Shown: positions 1-6,760 of the stretch, one piece after another
Layout: every line of letters starts with the position of its first letter
Position numbering within the stretch: the first letter of the stretch is position 1
Source: Paracoccaceae bacterium
GTDB taxonomy: Bacteria; Pseudomonadota; Alphaproteobacteria; Rhodobacterales; Rhodobacteraceae
NCBI GenBank assembly: GCA_021767525.1
Contig: JAASTF010000079.1
Span: 1 to 11,348, forward strand
Direction of reading: 5' to 3'
Length of the DNA stretch: 11,348 nucleotides
Position numbers and translations under genes: made by a program
Notes under the pieces: generated by a model
What the model was told of the DNA's origin: nothing
Databases searched by the model: none
The model's input: only the letters and a program-made list of their open reading frames with translations

Positions 1-89
1 CCCCGCGGTGCCCGCCCGCCGGTATCGGAATCGGCTACGAAATCCTCAAGGTTGGCATCTTCCGGCCGGCCGCCTTCGGTCTGCGCCAT
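1..89 (-). CDS. TRAP transporter permease (TAXI-type, probably fused 4TM/12TM), 5' end only
   Basis: Only about the first 30 residues are in the window; the gene runs off the left edge. The reading frame begins MAQTEGGRPEDANLED and continues with a VADSDTGGRAP segment. This acidic N-terminal tail with a 'SDTGGR' element is typical of the cytoplasmic start of fused TRAP permeases that partner TAXI solute-binding proteins. The ATG at 87-89 is preceded by GGGGGAA at a 7-base spacing, which favours it. An in-frame ATG at 105-107 would add six residues (MTGEQL). The gene lies directly downstream of the TAXI binding-protein gene on the same strand, the usual order in TAXI operons. Such permeases use an ion gradient to import the ligand delivered by the binding protein. 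No membrane segment is visible because of the truncation, so the call rests on N-terminal similarity and context. Confidence 0.72.
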   Translation of the reverse strand, partial: MAQTEGGRPEDANLEDFVADSDTGGRAPR

Positions 90-128
90 GAGCTGTTCCC
101 CCGTCATCCCGTCTCATTATTGGAAAAT

Positions 129-154
129 CCCCCGGCACGCGATGGCGCCGGAGG
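129..154 (-). terminator. terminator-like hairpin between binding-protein and permease genes
   Basis: On the minus-strand RNA, an 8-bp stem (129-136 with 147-154, one G-U pair) encloses a 10-base loop and is followed by ATTTT. It sits 30 bases after the binding-protein stop and 40-58 bases before the two candidate permease starts. A leaky hairpin here would give more transcript for the binding protein than for the permease, as is common in binding-protein-dependent transporter operons. That function is inferred. Confidence 0.45.
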
Positions 155-183
155 GATCGCCGATTCACATCTGGCGGGCCGGA

Positions 184-1152
184 TTACATCCAGCCGCGCT
201 CCTTGTAGTACTTGACGGCGCCCGGATGCAGCGGCGCGGTCAACCCGTCCTTGATCATCTCGGCCTCCTTCAGGCGGGCAAAGGCCGGGTGCAGCTTCTT
301 GAAGTCCTCGAAGTTCTCGAAGACCGAGCTGACAACGGCATAGACCGCCTCTTCGCTGACCGCGTCCGAGGTGACGAAGGTGGCGCCGACGCCGAAGGTG
401 GTCGTGTCGGTGTCGTTGCCGCGATACATGCCGCCCGGAATGGTGGCCACGCGGTAGAACGGGTTGGCCTCGACCAGTGCGGCGGTGGCGTCGTTCGAAA
501 CATTCACCAGAACGCTGTCACAGGCGGTCGTCGCCTCCTGGATCGAGCCCGACGGGTGGCCGACCGTGTACACCATCGCGTCGATGTTGTTGTCGCACAG
601 TGCCTGGCTTTGCTCGGCGGCCTGCAACTCGCTGGCGACGGCGAAATCATCCATCGTCCAGCCCATCTCGGCCATCAGCACCTCCATCGTGCCGCGCTGG
701 CCCGAGCCGGGGTTGCCAACGTTCACGCGCTTGCCCTTCAGGTCTTCGAAATTGGTGATGCCGGCATCGGCGCGGGCGACCACGGTGAAGGGTTCGGGGT
801 GCACCGAAAAGACGGCGCGCAGCCCTTCGAAGGCGCCTTGCTCTTCAAAGCGCGAGGTGCCGTTATAGGCGTGGTACTGCCAGTCGGACTGGGCCACGCC
901 GAACTCCAGCTCGCCGCCGCGGATGGCGTTGATATTGAAGACCGAGCCGCCGGTCGATTCAACGCCGCAGCGAATCCCGTGCTCGGACCGGCCGCGATTC
1001 ACCAGGCGGCAGATCGCGCCGCCAGTGGGATAGTAAACGCCGGTCACACCGCCGGTGCCGATGGAAATAAAGGTCTGCTCTTGCGCCGACGCGCCGCTTG
1101 CGCCCAGAACGGTTGCGGCGGCGACAAGGGCGCCGAGGATGGGTTTGGTCAT
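184..1152 (-). CDS. TAXI family TRAP transporter solute-binding protein
   Basis: This 322-residue periplasmic protein captures a substrate and delivers it to the TRAP permease encoded just downstream. The start at 1152 is chosen because GGGAGTG lies about 6 bases upstream and because it gives a clean Sec signal peptide: MTKP, a hydrophobic stretch at residues 5-19, and a cleavage site after ASA at about residue 23. The mature part shows TAXI-family features: 'ISIGTGGVTGVYYPTGGAI' near residues 29-47, 'ESTGGSVFNINAI' at 65-77, 'GVAQSDW' at 85-91, and 'LKGKRVNVGNPGSGQRGTM' at 138-156. Two cysteine pairs (C48/C62 and C186/C211) are placed so that they could form disulfides in the periplasm. The length is normal for the family. 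The ligand cannot be read from sequence. The divergent RpiR regulator and nearby HMG-CoA reductase make a carboxylate such as mevalonate one candidate. Family assignment is firm; substrate is open. Confidence 0.93.
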   Translation of the reverse strand: MTKPILGALVAAATVLGASGASAQEQTFISIGTGGVTGVYYPTGGAICRLVNRGRSEHGIRCGVESTGGSVFNINAIRGGELEFGVAQSDWQYHAYNGTSRFEEQGAFEGLRAVFSVHPEPFTVVARADAGITNFEDLKGKRVNVGNPGSGQRGTMEVLMAEMGWTMDDFAVASELQAAEQSQALCDNNIDAMVYTVGHPSGSIQEATTACDSVLVNVSNDATAALVEANPFYRVATIPGGMYRGNDTDTTTFGVGATFVTSDAVSEEAVYAVVSSVFENFEDFKKLHPAFARLKEAEMIKDGLTAPLHPGAVKYYKERGWM

Positions 1153-1196
1153 AATTTCACTCCCTGATTGAGACAGCTTGATGCGTCGATACGTCC

Positions 1197-1225
1197 AGAT
1201 GAAACAAATCATTGCATTTCGTCAA
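1197..1225 (-). promoter_or_regulatory. candidate promoter of the TAXI transporter operon
   Basis: On the minus strand TTGACG (1220-1225) is a good -35 element. It is followed after 17 bases by TCATCT (1197-1202), a poor -10. The predicted transcript would begin about 40 bases before the binding-protein start and include its ribosome-binding site. The weak -10 fits a promoter that needs help from a regulator, but that is inference. Confidence 0.35.
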
Positions 1226-1232
1226 GCGAGCC

Positions 1233-1244
1233 ATACAAATGTAT
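1233..1244. promoter_or_regulatory. palindromic candidate operator in the TAXI/rpiR intergenic region
   Basis: ATACAAATGTAT is an inverted repeat with perfect 5-bp arms and a 2-base centre. It is AT-rich in a GC-rich background, lies 8 bases upstream of the transporter's candidate -35, and overlaps a possible rpiR -10 (TACAAA, 1234-1239). A second, imperfect dyad spans 1200-1224 (TGA-N19-TCA, with AAAT-N6-ATTT inside) and covers the transporter's -35. RpiR-family dimers commonly bind such sites next to their own gene. Binding by the neighbouring regulator is inferred. Confidence 0.4.
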
Positions 1245-1262
1245 CGCCCATAACCATCTAGC

Positions 1263-2141
1263 GTGGAGAGCGCCCTGACCAAGCCGATCACCACCATCGA
1301 AGAGCTGCGCCGGGCGTTGCGACAGGCGGCGATGACTGCCGCACCGCGGGTGGCCAGCCTGGCACAATGGCTGGCCGAGCGGCCCGAAGAGATCGCGTTC
1401 AATTCGGTCCGGGCCTTGGCCGAGCGATCGGGGGCGAATGCCAACACGGTCGTTCGCTTGTCGCACACGCTGGGGTTTTCGGGGTACGAGGCGTGCCGAA
1501 CGGCGGTTCAGGACGCGCTGCGCCATACCGCCGACATGTATGGTCCGCGCGCCGGGGCGCTGTCACGTGCCGACAGCGGCGCGATCCTTGAACAAATCCA
1601 CCAAAGCGGCCTGCACAACCTGGATGCACTGTTCACCGCACAAGGCAAAACGGCGATCGAGTCTGCCGCCCAGATGATGCTGGCCGCCCGGAATGTGCAC
1701 GTGATCGGCGTGCGCAGCTGTTTCGCGGTGGCCGATTACCTTGTCTACACGGCGCGCATGGCTTTCGACAATTTCGCCGAGAGGGCGGGTGCGCCCGGCG
1801 ATATCCGCGACCGCATCGCCGGCACCGGGCCGCAGGACGTGGTGATGTCGATCACCTTTCCGCATTACTCGGTCGAAACGGTGGCCGCGCATGACCTGGC
1901 GCGCAGGCGTGGGGCGCGCACCATCGCGGTGACCGACCAGGTGAACGCCCCCATCGCCGTCGGGGCGGACATCGTTCTGTGCCCCCAGATGCACGGGCCG
2001 CAACACCTGCCCAGCCTGTTGTCGGCCTTTGCCCTGGCCGAGGCGCTGGTGGCCACGATGGTCGCCCGCTCAAAGGACGCGCCGGCGCATATCATGCGGT
2101 TCGAAAAGCGGCTGCTCGAGTCCGGCGCCTATCACGTCTGA
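1263..2141 (+). CDS. MurR/RpiR family transcriptional regulator
   Basis: This 292-residue DNA-binding regulator has an N-terminal RpiR helix-turn-helix and a C-terminal SIS (sugar isomerase) ligand domain. Around residues 41-77 it reads PEEIAFNSVRALAERSGANA then NTVVRLSHTLGFSGYEACR, the hallmark HTH_6 pattern. The SIS domain covers roughly residues 130-265, with the ligand-loop segment 'VIGVRSCFAVADYL' at 147-160 and 'VVMSITFPHYSVET' at 193-206. The start is GTG, because the only upstream in-frame codons run into a stop at 1251-1253 and the next ATG (codon 24) would cut into the conserved N-terminal helix. No Shine-Dalgarno sequence precedes the GTG, so the mRNA may be leaderless or weakly translated. 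The gene is divergent from the TAXI transporter and convergent with the HMG-CoA reductase gene, so it probably controls the transporter. SIS domains usually bind phosphorylated sugars. The effector here is unknown and could be an organic acid or acyl-CoA derivative. Confidence 0.92.
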   Translation: MESALTKPITTIEELRRALRQAAMTAAPRVASLAQWLAERPEEIAFNSVRALAERSGANANTVVRLSHTLGFSGYEACRTAVQDALRHTADMYGPRAGALSRADSGAILEQIHQSGLHNLDALFTAQGKTAIESAAQMMLAARNVHVIGVRSCFAVADYLVYTARMAFDNFAERAGAPGDIRDRIAGTGPQDVVMSITFPHYSVETVAAHDLARRRGARTIAVTDQVNAPIAVGADIVLCPQMHGPQHLPSLLSAFALAEALVATMVARSKDAPAHIMRFEKRLLESGAYHV

Positions 2142-2153
2142 CGGCAAAGCCCG

Positions 2154-2168
2154 GGCGGCTTAGCCGCC
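2154..2168. terminator. small hairpin between convergent rpiR and mvaA ends
   Basis: GGCGGC and GCCGCC form a perfect 6-bp stem around TTA. It lies 13 bases after the rpiR stop and includes the last codons and the TAA stop of mvaA. No T-run follows on either strand, so any termination role is weak and inferred only from the convergent arrangement. Confidence 0.25.
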
Positions 2169-3461
2169 ATCCTGCGTCATTTCGGCCCGCGCGCGATCGA
2201 CGCTGATATCGCCTGCAGCGACGATGGCCTTGGCCACGCGGTCGATCTCGGCGCCGCTGGCCCCGGCCATGATCGCAATGTTGCGCGCATGAAGCGCCAT
2301 ATGCCCGCGCTGGATACCTTCGGTCGCCAGGGCGCGCAGTGCCGCCATGTTCTGGGCAAGCCCCACGGCGGCTGTGACCTGTGCCAGTTCCGCGGCGCTG
2401 TCCACCTGCATCAGCTTCAGGGCGGCCTGGGCCGCTGGATGCGTTTTGGTTGCGCCACCCACAAGGCCCAGCGCCATCGGCAATTCGATCGTGCCGACCA
2501 ACGTGCCCGTGCCGGACAGCTCCCAGCGGGTCAGCGCGGTGTAGCGCCCGTCGCGCGCGGCATAGGCATGGGCGCCGGCCTCGATCGCGCGCCAATCGTT
2601 GCCGGTGGCGATCACCACGGGGTCGATCCCGTTCATAATGCCCTTGTTATGCGTCGCCGCGCGGTATGGGTCGACAATGGCCAGGGCGCAAGCCTCGACC
2701 ACGCCGCTGGCGACATCTGCGCCGTTCAGCGTGTCGGTCGAAAGGCTGTCGGGGTGCAATTCGACCCGGGCACGGGCCAGGCGCAGATCGGCCAGGTTGG
2801 ACAGGATGCGCAACCGCACCTTGCCGCCGGTCAGGCGTTCGATATCGGGCGCCAGCATTTCGGCCATCGTGTTGACGGTGTTCGCCCCCATGGCATCGCG
2901 CACATCCACGACCAGATGCGCCACCACCATCGGCCCGGCGGGCGTGTCGGGAAAGACCTGCACCTCGATCCGCTGGCACCCGCCGCCCAGATCGATCAGC
3001 ACCTTGTCGCGCGAATTGGCCTTGGCGATCAGCTGTGGCGCCTGCTCCAGTATACGGTGCCGCGCGCCATGCACGTCTTTGACGCCCAAAACCTGAATCT
3101 GCGCGCGCATCAGGGGCCGGTCGGCGCTGGCGTGAAAACCGCCATTGTCGCGCGCGATCCGCGTCATGTAAGACGCCGCCGCCACGACCGAGGGCTCTTC
3201 GACCGCCATCGGCACAAGGTAGTCCTTGCCGTTGACCACGAAATTCGTGGCCACGCCCAGCGGCAATTCGAACTTGCCGATCACATTTTCGATCATGCCG
3301 TCGGCCACCGTCATCGGCAGCAGGTCGCGCCCGGCCAGGGCAAGACTGTCCGCGTTCGACAGCGCGGCCTGGGCGGCAATGGCGCTGCGCCGGTCATCGG
3401 GGCTGAGTTCGCGCATGCCGGGAATGCGGGATGTGGGCGCGCGGTCTGGGGCTTGGGTCAT
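2160..3461 (-). CDS. mvaA: hydroxymethylglutaryl-CoA reductase, degradative (class II)
   Basis: This 433-residue cytoplasmic enzyme interconverts mevalonate and HMG-CoA. In class II catabolic enzymes the reaction runs toward HMG-CoA using NAD+ and CoA. Signature segments in order are ENVIG (58-62), PMAVEEPSVVAAAS (84-97), DAMGANTVNTMAE (189-201), THNKGIMNGIDPVVIATGNDW (270-290) and GHMALHARNIA (386-396). The catalytic residues appear as Glu89, Lys273, Asp289 and His387. Each is exactly six above the Pseudomonas mevalonii numbering (Glu83, Lys267, Asp283, His381), and the length is close to that 428-residue enzyme. The start has AGGAGA at good spacing. No other mevalonate-pathway gene (kinase, decarboxylase, HMG-CoA synthase or idi) is adjacent, and most Rhodobacterales make isoprenoids by the MEP route. 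A catabolic role is therefore likelier than a biosynthetic one, with HMG-CoA lyase expected elsewhere in the genome. The gene is divergent from eutB across 237 bp. Confidence 0.95.
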   Translation of the reverse strand: MTQAPDRAPTSRIPGMRELSPDDRRSAIAAQAALSNADSLALAGRDLLPMTVADGMIENVIGKFELPLGVATNFVVNGKDYLVPMAVEEPSVVAAASYMTRIARDNGGFHASADRPLMRAQIQVLGVKDVHGARHRILEQAPQLIAKANSRDKVLIDLGGGCQRIEVQVFPDTPAGPMVVAHLVVDVRDAMGANTVNTMAEMLAPDIERLTGGKVRLRILSNLADLRLARARVELHPDSLSTDTLNGADVASGVVEACALAIVDPYRAATHNKGIMNGIDPVVIATGNDWRAIEAGAHAYAARDGRYTALTRWELSGTGTLVGTIELPMALGLVGGATKTHPAAQAALKLMQVDSAAELAQVTAAVGLAQNMAALRALATEGIQRGHMALHARNIAIMAGASGAEIDRVAKAIVAAGDISVDRARAEMTQDGG

Positions 3462-3698
3462 CGGCGTCTCCTGTTGCGGTGGGGCCAGTGTTAGGCCAGC
3501 CCGGGCCGCTTGTCAGCAGGCTTGCGCCGATGTGATCCCTGCGCCGGTTCGTCTTTCGGTCGGTCGTGCGGTCCGGGCGGCCCATGATTTCAGCACCTGG
3601 GGCACCGAAGCGCCGCAAAGCGTGGTCGGACGATTGCCCGCCCGTCGCCGGCCATGCGATACTTGGGATCGAACCGGCGAAACATCGGGGACGGCCAT

Positions 3699-5081
3699 TT
3701 GAAATACGTTCATGACCTCAGGGGCGAACGGCATCGCTTTGCCGACCTGGCGCAGGTGATGGCCGCGGCCACGCCCGCACGGTCGGGCGATGCGCTGGCC
3801 GGGATCGCCGCCAACTCGGACCTGGCGCGCGTGGCGGCGCGCTATGTGCTGGCGGATCTGCCGCTGACCACCTTTCTGAACGAGGCCGTGGTGCCCTATG
3901 AACGCGATGCGGTTACGCGGCTTATCCTGGATCGCCACGACGCCGCCGCCTTTGCCCCGTTGCGCGCGATGACGGTGGGCGAGCTGCGCGACTGGTTGCT
4001 TGACACGCGCACCGATGGCGCCGCCATCGCCGCGATCAGCGCCGGCCTGACGCCCGAAATGGCGGCGGCGGTGTCCAAGCTGATGCGCAACCAGGACCTG
4101 ATCGCTGTCGCCGCCAAGATCGAGGTGGTGACCGCCTTTCGCTCGACCATCGGAAAACGCGGCCACCTGTCGACGCGGCTTCAGCCCAATCACCCCACCG
4201 ACGACCCGGCTGGCATCGCCGTGTCGATCCTGGACGGTCTGCTACAAGGCGCGGGCGATGCCGTGATCGGCATCAACCCGGCCTCGGACAGTGTCAGGAA
4301 CTGCGCCGAGCTTTTGCGCGCGCTGGACGCCTTGCGCCAGGAATTCGACATTCCCACCCAAAGCTGCGTTCTGACCCATGTCACCAGCACGCTTGAGATC
4401 ATTGCCCAGGGCGGGCCGGTCGACCTGGTGTTCCAGTCCATCGCCGGCACCGAGGCCGCGAATGACGGCTTCGGCGTGACGCTTGCGATGCTGCACGAGG
4501 CGCAAGAGGCCGCGCTGTCGCTGAACCGCGGCACGGCCGGGCGCAACGTGATGTATTTCGAAACCGGGCAGGGCACGCCGCTTTCGGCCGATGCGCATCA
4601 CGGCGTCGATCAGCAAACGCTGGAATGCCGCGCCTACGGGGTGGCGCGCGCCTTTGATCCGTTGCTGGTCAACACGGTGGTGGGGTTCATCGGGCCGGAA
4701 TACCTGTTCGACGGCAAAGAGGTGATCCGCGCCGGGCTGGAGGATCATTTCTGCGGCAAGCTGCTGGGCCTGCCGATGGGCGTGGACGTGTGCTATACCA
4801 ACCATGTCGACGCCGATCAGGACGATATGGATACGCTGTCTTGCCTGCTGGGGGCGGCGGGCGTCACTTTCGTGATCTGCGTGCCGGGCGCGGATGACGT
4901 GATGCTGAGCTATCAATCGCTGTCCTTCGAGGATGCCGCCTGGATGCGGCGCATGTTCGGCACGCGCCCTGCGCCCGAGTTCGATGCGTGGCTGGCGCGC
5001 ATGGGGATGGGCGATCATGCCGCTGTCGCCTTGCCCGACCTGTCGGCGCTTGTGGGCCGTATTGGCCTTGCCCCGACATGA
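3699..5081 (+). CDS. eutB: ethanolamine ammonia-lyase large subunit
   Basis: This is the catalytic TIM-barrel subunit of adenosylcobalamin-dependent ethanolamine ammonia-lyase, which splits ethanolamine into acetaldehyde and ammonia. I chose the TTG at 3699 (460 residues, first residues read as MKYVHDLRGE). GGGGA sits 7 bases upstream, and with this start Arg160, Gln162 (STRLQPN) and Asn193 (GINP) fall on exactly the E. coli substrate-residue numbers. The later residues Glu288 (YFETGQG) and Asp363 (MGVDVCYTNH) are one above E. coli. An ATG at 3654 would add 15 residues with no family counterpart and has no ribosome-binding site. Other family blocks are ARSGDALAGIAA, GDAVIGINP, THVTSTLEII, VFQSIAGTEAAND, NTVVGFIGPEYLFDGK and GLEDHFCGKLLGLPMG. 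The stop overlaps the eutC start by 4 bases, so the subunits are translationally coupled. The 237-bp upstream region shared with mvaA shows no B12-box pattern and no convincing promoter. Confidence 0.95.
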   Translation: MKYVHDLRGERHRFADLAQVMAAATPARSGDALAGIAANSDLARVAARYVLADLPLTTFLNEAVVPYERDAVTRLILDRHDAAAFAPLRAMTVGELRDWLLDTRTDGAAIAAISAGLTPEMAAAVSKLMRNQDLIAVAAKIEVVTAFRSTIGKRGHLSTRLQPNHPTDDPAGIAVSILDGLLQGAGDAVIGINPASDSVRNCAELLRALDALRQEFDIPTQSCVLTHVTSTLEIIAQGGPVDLVFQSIAGTEAANDGFGVTLAMLHEAQEAALSLNRGTAGRNVMYFETGQGTPLSADAHHGVDQQTLECRAYGVARAFDPLLVNTVVGFIGPEYLFDGKEVIRAGLEDHFCGKLLGLPMGVDVCYTNHVDADQDDMDTLSCLLGAAGVTFVICVPGADDVMLSYQSLSFEDAAWMRRMFGTRPAPEFDAWLARMGMGDHAAVALPDLSALVGRIGLAPT

Positions 5082-5809
5082 GCGGCCCGGCCGATATCGA
5101 TGCGCTGCGGCGGCTGACGCCGGCGCGGCTGCGGCTTGCGGCGGGCGCCGAGGTCAGCCCGCTGGGCGCGGTGCTGGATTTCCAGGCCAGCCATGCCGAG
5201 GCGCGCGACGCCATACGCCAGCCCGTCGACTGGGCGCAGGTGACCGAACCGCTGGGCCAGACTGCAACCATACGGGTGCACAGCCGCGCCGATGATCGCA
5301 CCATTTATCTGCGGCGGCCCGATCTTGGCCGACGCCTGCGCGACGCCGATGCCGCGCTTTTGCCCGACGGGCCGTTCGACATCGCGCTGATCGTTGCCGA
5401 CGGATTGTCGGCGCGCGCCATCAATGAAACCGCGGGCGACCTGGCCGCGGCGCTGATCGCGCGGCTGGGCGATCTGGCCATCGCGCCCGTCGTGCTGGCC
5501 GGGCAGGGGCGCGTCGGCATCGGTGACGATATCGGCGCAAGGATGCGGGCCGGGCTGGTGATCGTCTTGATAGGCGAGCGTCCCGGCCTGTCGGTCACCA
5601 ACAGCGTCGGGGCCTATATCACACTTGCACCGCGCGTTGGCACGCCGGACAGCGCGCGCAACTGCGTGTCGAACATCCATGGCAACGGTGGTCTGTCCGT
5701 GGTGCAGGCTGCCGACCGGATCACCTGGCTGGTGCGCCAGGCGCGCAGGCTGGGGCAGACCGGCGTCGCGCTCAAGGATATGTCGGACGACGGCGCGGCG
5801 ATCGAATGA
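5078..5809 (+). CDS. eutC: ethanolamine ammonia-lyase small subunit
   Basis: This 243-residue small subunit completes the cobalamin site of ethanolamine ammonia-lyase. The start is the ATG inside the ATGA overlap with the eutB stop. Family motifs are RPDLGRRL (80-87), IVADGLSARAI (105-115), VIVLIGERPGLSVTNSVGAY (161-180) and ARNCVSNIHGNGGLS (193-207). The last two contain the conserved GERPGL and RNC-SNIH elements near bound cobalamin in known EutC structures. The length is a little below that of the E. coli protein (about 295), which has an extended N-terminal region; the shorter form is usual for free-standing EutBC. No eutA, eut shell, eutE or eutG gene follows. The next gene is a convergent LysR regulator 13 bases on, so the operon probably ends here. 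Confidence 0.94.
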   Translation: MSGPADIDALRRLTPARLRLAAGAEVSPLGAVLDFQASHAEARDAIRQPVDWAQVTEPLGQTATIRVHSRADDRTIYLRRPDLGRRLRDADAALLPDGPFDIALIVADGLSARAINETAGDLAAALIARLGDLAIAPVVLAGQGRVGIGDDIGARMRAGLVIVLIGERPGLSVTNSVGAYITLAPRVGTPDSARNCVSNIHGNGGLSVVQAADRITWLVRQARRLGQTGVALKDMSDDGAAIE

Positions 5810-5823
5810 CGCCGGCGGGCGTC
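5808..5823. terminator. short inverted repeat at the eutC/lysR junction
   Basis: GACGCC and GGCGTC pair around GGCG, overlapping the eutC stop and touching the lysR stop. This is the only structure in the 13-bp convergent gap. It lacks a T-run on either strand, so its role as a terminator is doubtful. Confidence 0.25.
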
Positions 5824-6719
5824 TACAAAAGGTCCGCCTGGGCCAGGTCGGTGACTGCGAAATCGATCAGCGCCCGGATCTTGCGGGGCAGGGCGCGCCC
5901 TTCCAGGTAGACTGCGCTGATTTGCACCGGCACCCCCGATAGCTCGGGCAACAGCGGCACCAGCGCGCCGCGCGCGATGGCATCCGACACGGCAAAGCGC
6001 GGCGCATAGGCGATGCCCACGCCACGCTTGGCCAGGTCGGCGGCCGCGCGGGCCGAGTTGACCTGGAAACGCCCCTGCACATCCACGCGGATCCTCTGGC
6101 CGTTCTTCACGAAATCCCAGCGCCGGGGCGCGCGGCGGTTGGTGTCGACGATACAGGCGTGATGCTGCAAGGCCTCGGGCGTGTCGGGCGTGCCATGCGC
6201 CGCGATATAGGCCGGGCTTGCCACGGCGAAGGACCGCATTTGCCCCAGTTTTCGCGCCTTCAGCGACAGCATGTCCGTCTGACCGATCCGAAAGGCAAGA
6301 TCGATCCCGTCGCTGGCCAGATCAACGAAACCATCATCCAGCCGCAGATCGAACATCAACCCGGGGTGCTGCGCGGCAAACCGCGCGATCAGCCCGCCGA
6401 CATAGATCTCGCCAAAGGTGACGGGCGCCGAGATGCGGATCATCCCGGTCAGCCCGCGCGAGTTTTCCGAGACGTCGGACAGCAGATCTTCCAGCTCGTC
6501 CAGCAGGGTCGGGGCGCGCGACAGCAGGTCCTGGCCGGTGGGCGTCAGCCCGACCTTGCGCGTGGTGCGCTGCAGCAGGCGCACGCCAAGCCGCCGTTCC
6601 AACTCGGCCACGTATTTCGAGGTCAGCCGGTTGGAAACGCCCAACTGATCCGCCGCCGCGGTGAAAGAGCCGGTTTTCGCCGTGGCCACGAACGCCCTGA
6701 GCTGGTCGATGATATCCAT
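5823..6719 (-). CDS. LysR family transcriptional regulator (CrgA/YhaJ-like)
   Basis: This is a 298-residue LysR regulator. The winged helix-turn-helix is at residues 1-62 (LRAFVATAKTGSFTAAADQL, then GVSNRLTSKYVAELERRLGV and RLLQRTTRKVGLTPTGQDLL). A linker helix follows at about 63-90, and then an effector domain starting IRISAPVTFGEIYVGGL. The 'RISAP...FG' entry to the effector domain and the 'DLRLDDGFVDLASDGIDLAFRIG' block are typical of the CrgA-like subgroup, which includes E. coli YhaJ. The ATG at 6719 has no strong Shine-Dalgarno sequence. The gene is divergent from doxX by 126 bp and probably regulates the doxX-ygiD-yqjG row and itself. By analogy with YhaJ the signal may be a quinone or a hydroxylated aromatic; the effector is inferred. 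Confidence 0.9.
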   Translation of the reverse strand: MDIIDQLRAFVATAKTGSFTAAADQLGVSNRLTSKYVAELERRLGVRLLQRTTRKVGLTPTGQDLLSRAPTLLDELEDLLSDVSENSRGLTGMIRISAPVTFGEIYVGGLIARFAAQHPGLMFDLRLDDGFVDLASDGIDLAFRIGQTDMLSLKARKLGQMRSFAVASPAYIAAHGTPDTPEALQHHACIVDTNRRAPRRWDFVKNGQRIRVDVQGRFQVNSARAAADLAKRGVGIAYAPRFAVSDAIARGALVPLLPELSGVPVQISAVYLEGRALPRKIRALIDFAVTDLAQADLL

Positions 6720-6751
6720 AGAGTTTCAGAACATATGGTGGAAGGTCATTC

Positions 6752-6757
6752 TATAAA
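6752..6757 (+). promoter_or_regulatory. possible -10 element for doxX
   Basis: TATAAA is the best -10-like hexamer on the plus strand upstream of doxX. No recognisable -35 lies 16-18 bases before it, as expected for an activator-dependent promoter. The leader would be about 80 bases and would include a small CCGCC/GGCGG hairpin (6808-6823) just before the doxX ribosome-binding site. Evidence is weak. Confidence 0.25.
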
Positions 6758-6760
6758 GTC

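Noticed and set aside
52..1167. 371-codon open frame on the plus strand
   Set aside because: It is antisense to the TAXI binding protein and the permease start. The true genes have ribosome-binding sites and a signal peptide.
2289..3494. 401-codon open frame on the plus strand
   Set aside because: It is antisense to the HMG-CoA reductase gene, which shows full catalytic conservation. The antisense product is His/Gln/Arg-rich with no family features.
3394..3618. 74-codon minus-strand frame across the mvaA/eutB gap
   Set aside because: The product is Arg/Pro-rich with no recognisable family, no ribosome-binding site, and overlap with the mvaA start.
3462..3698. Possible cobalamin riboswitch upstream of eutB
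   Set aside because: I looked for a B12-box and the usual surrounding conserved pieces on both strands. Only scattered GC-rich fragments were found, with no consistent arrangement.
4242..5018. 258-codon open frame on the minus strand
   Set aside because: It is a shadow of eutB, a common effect of third-position GC in high-GC genes.
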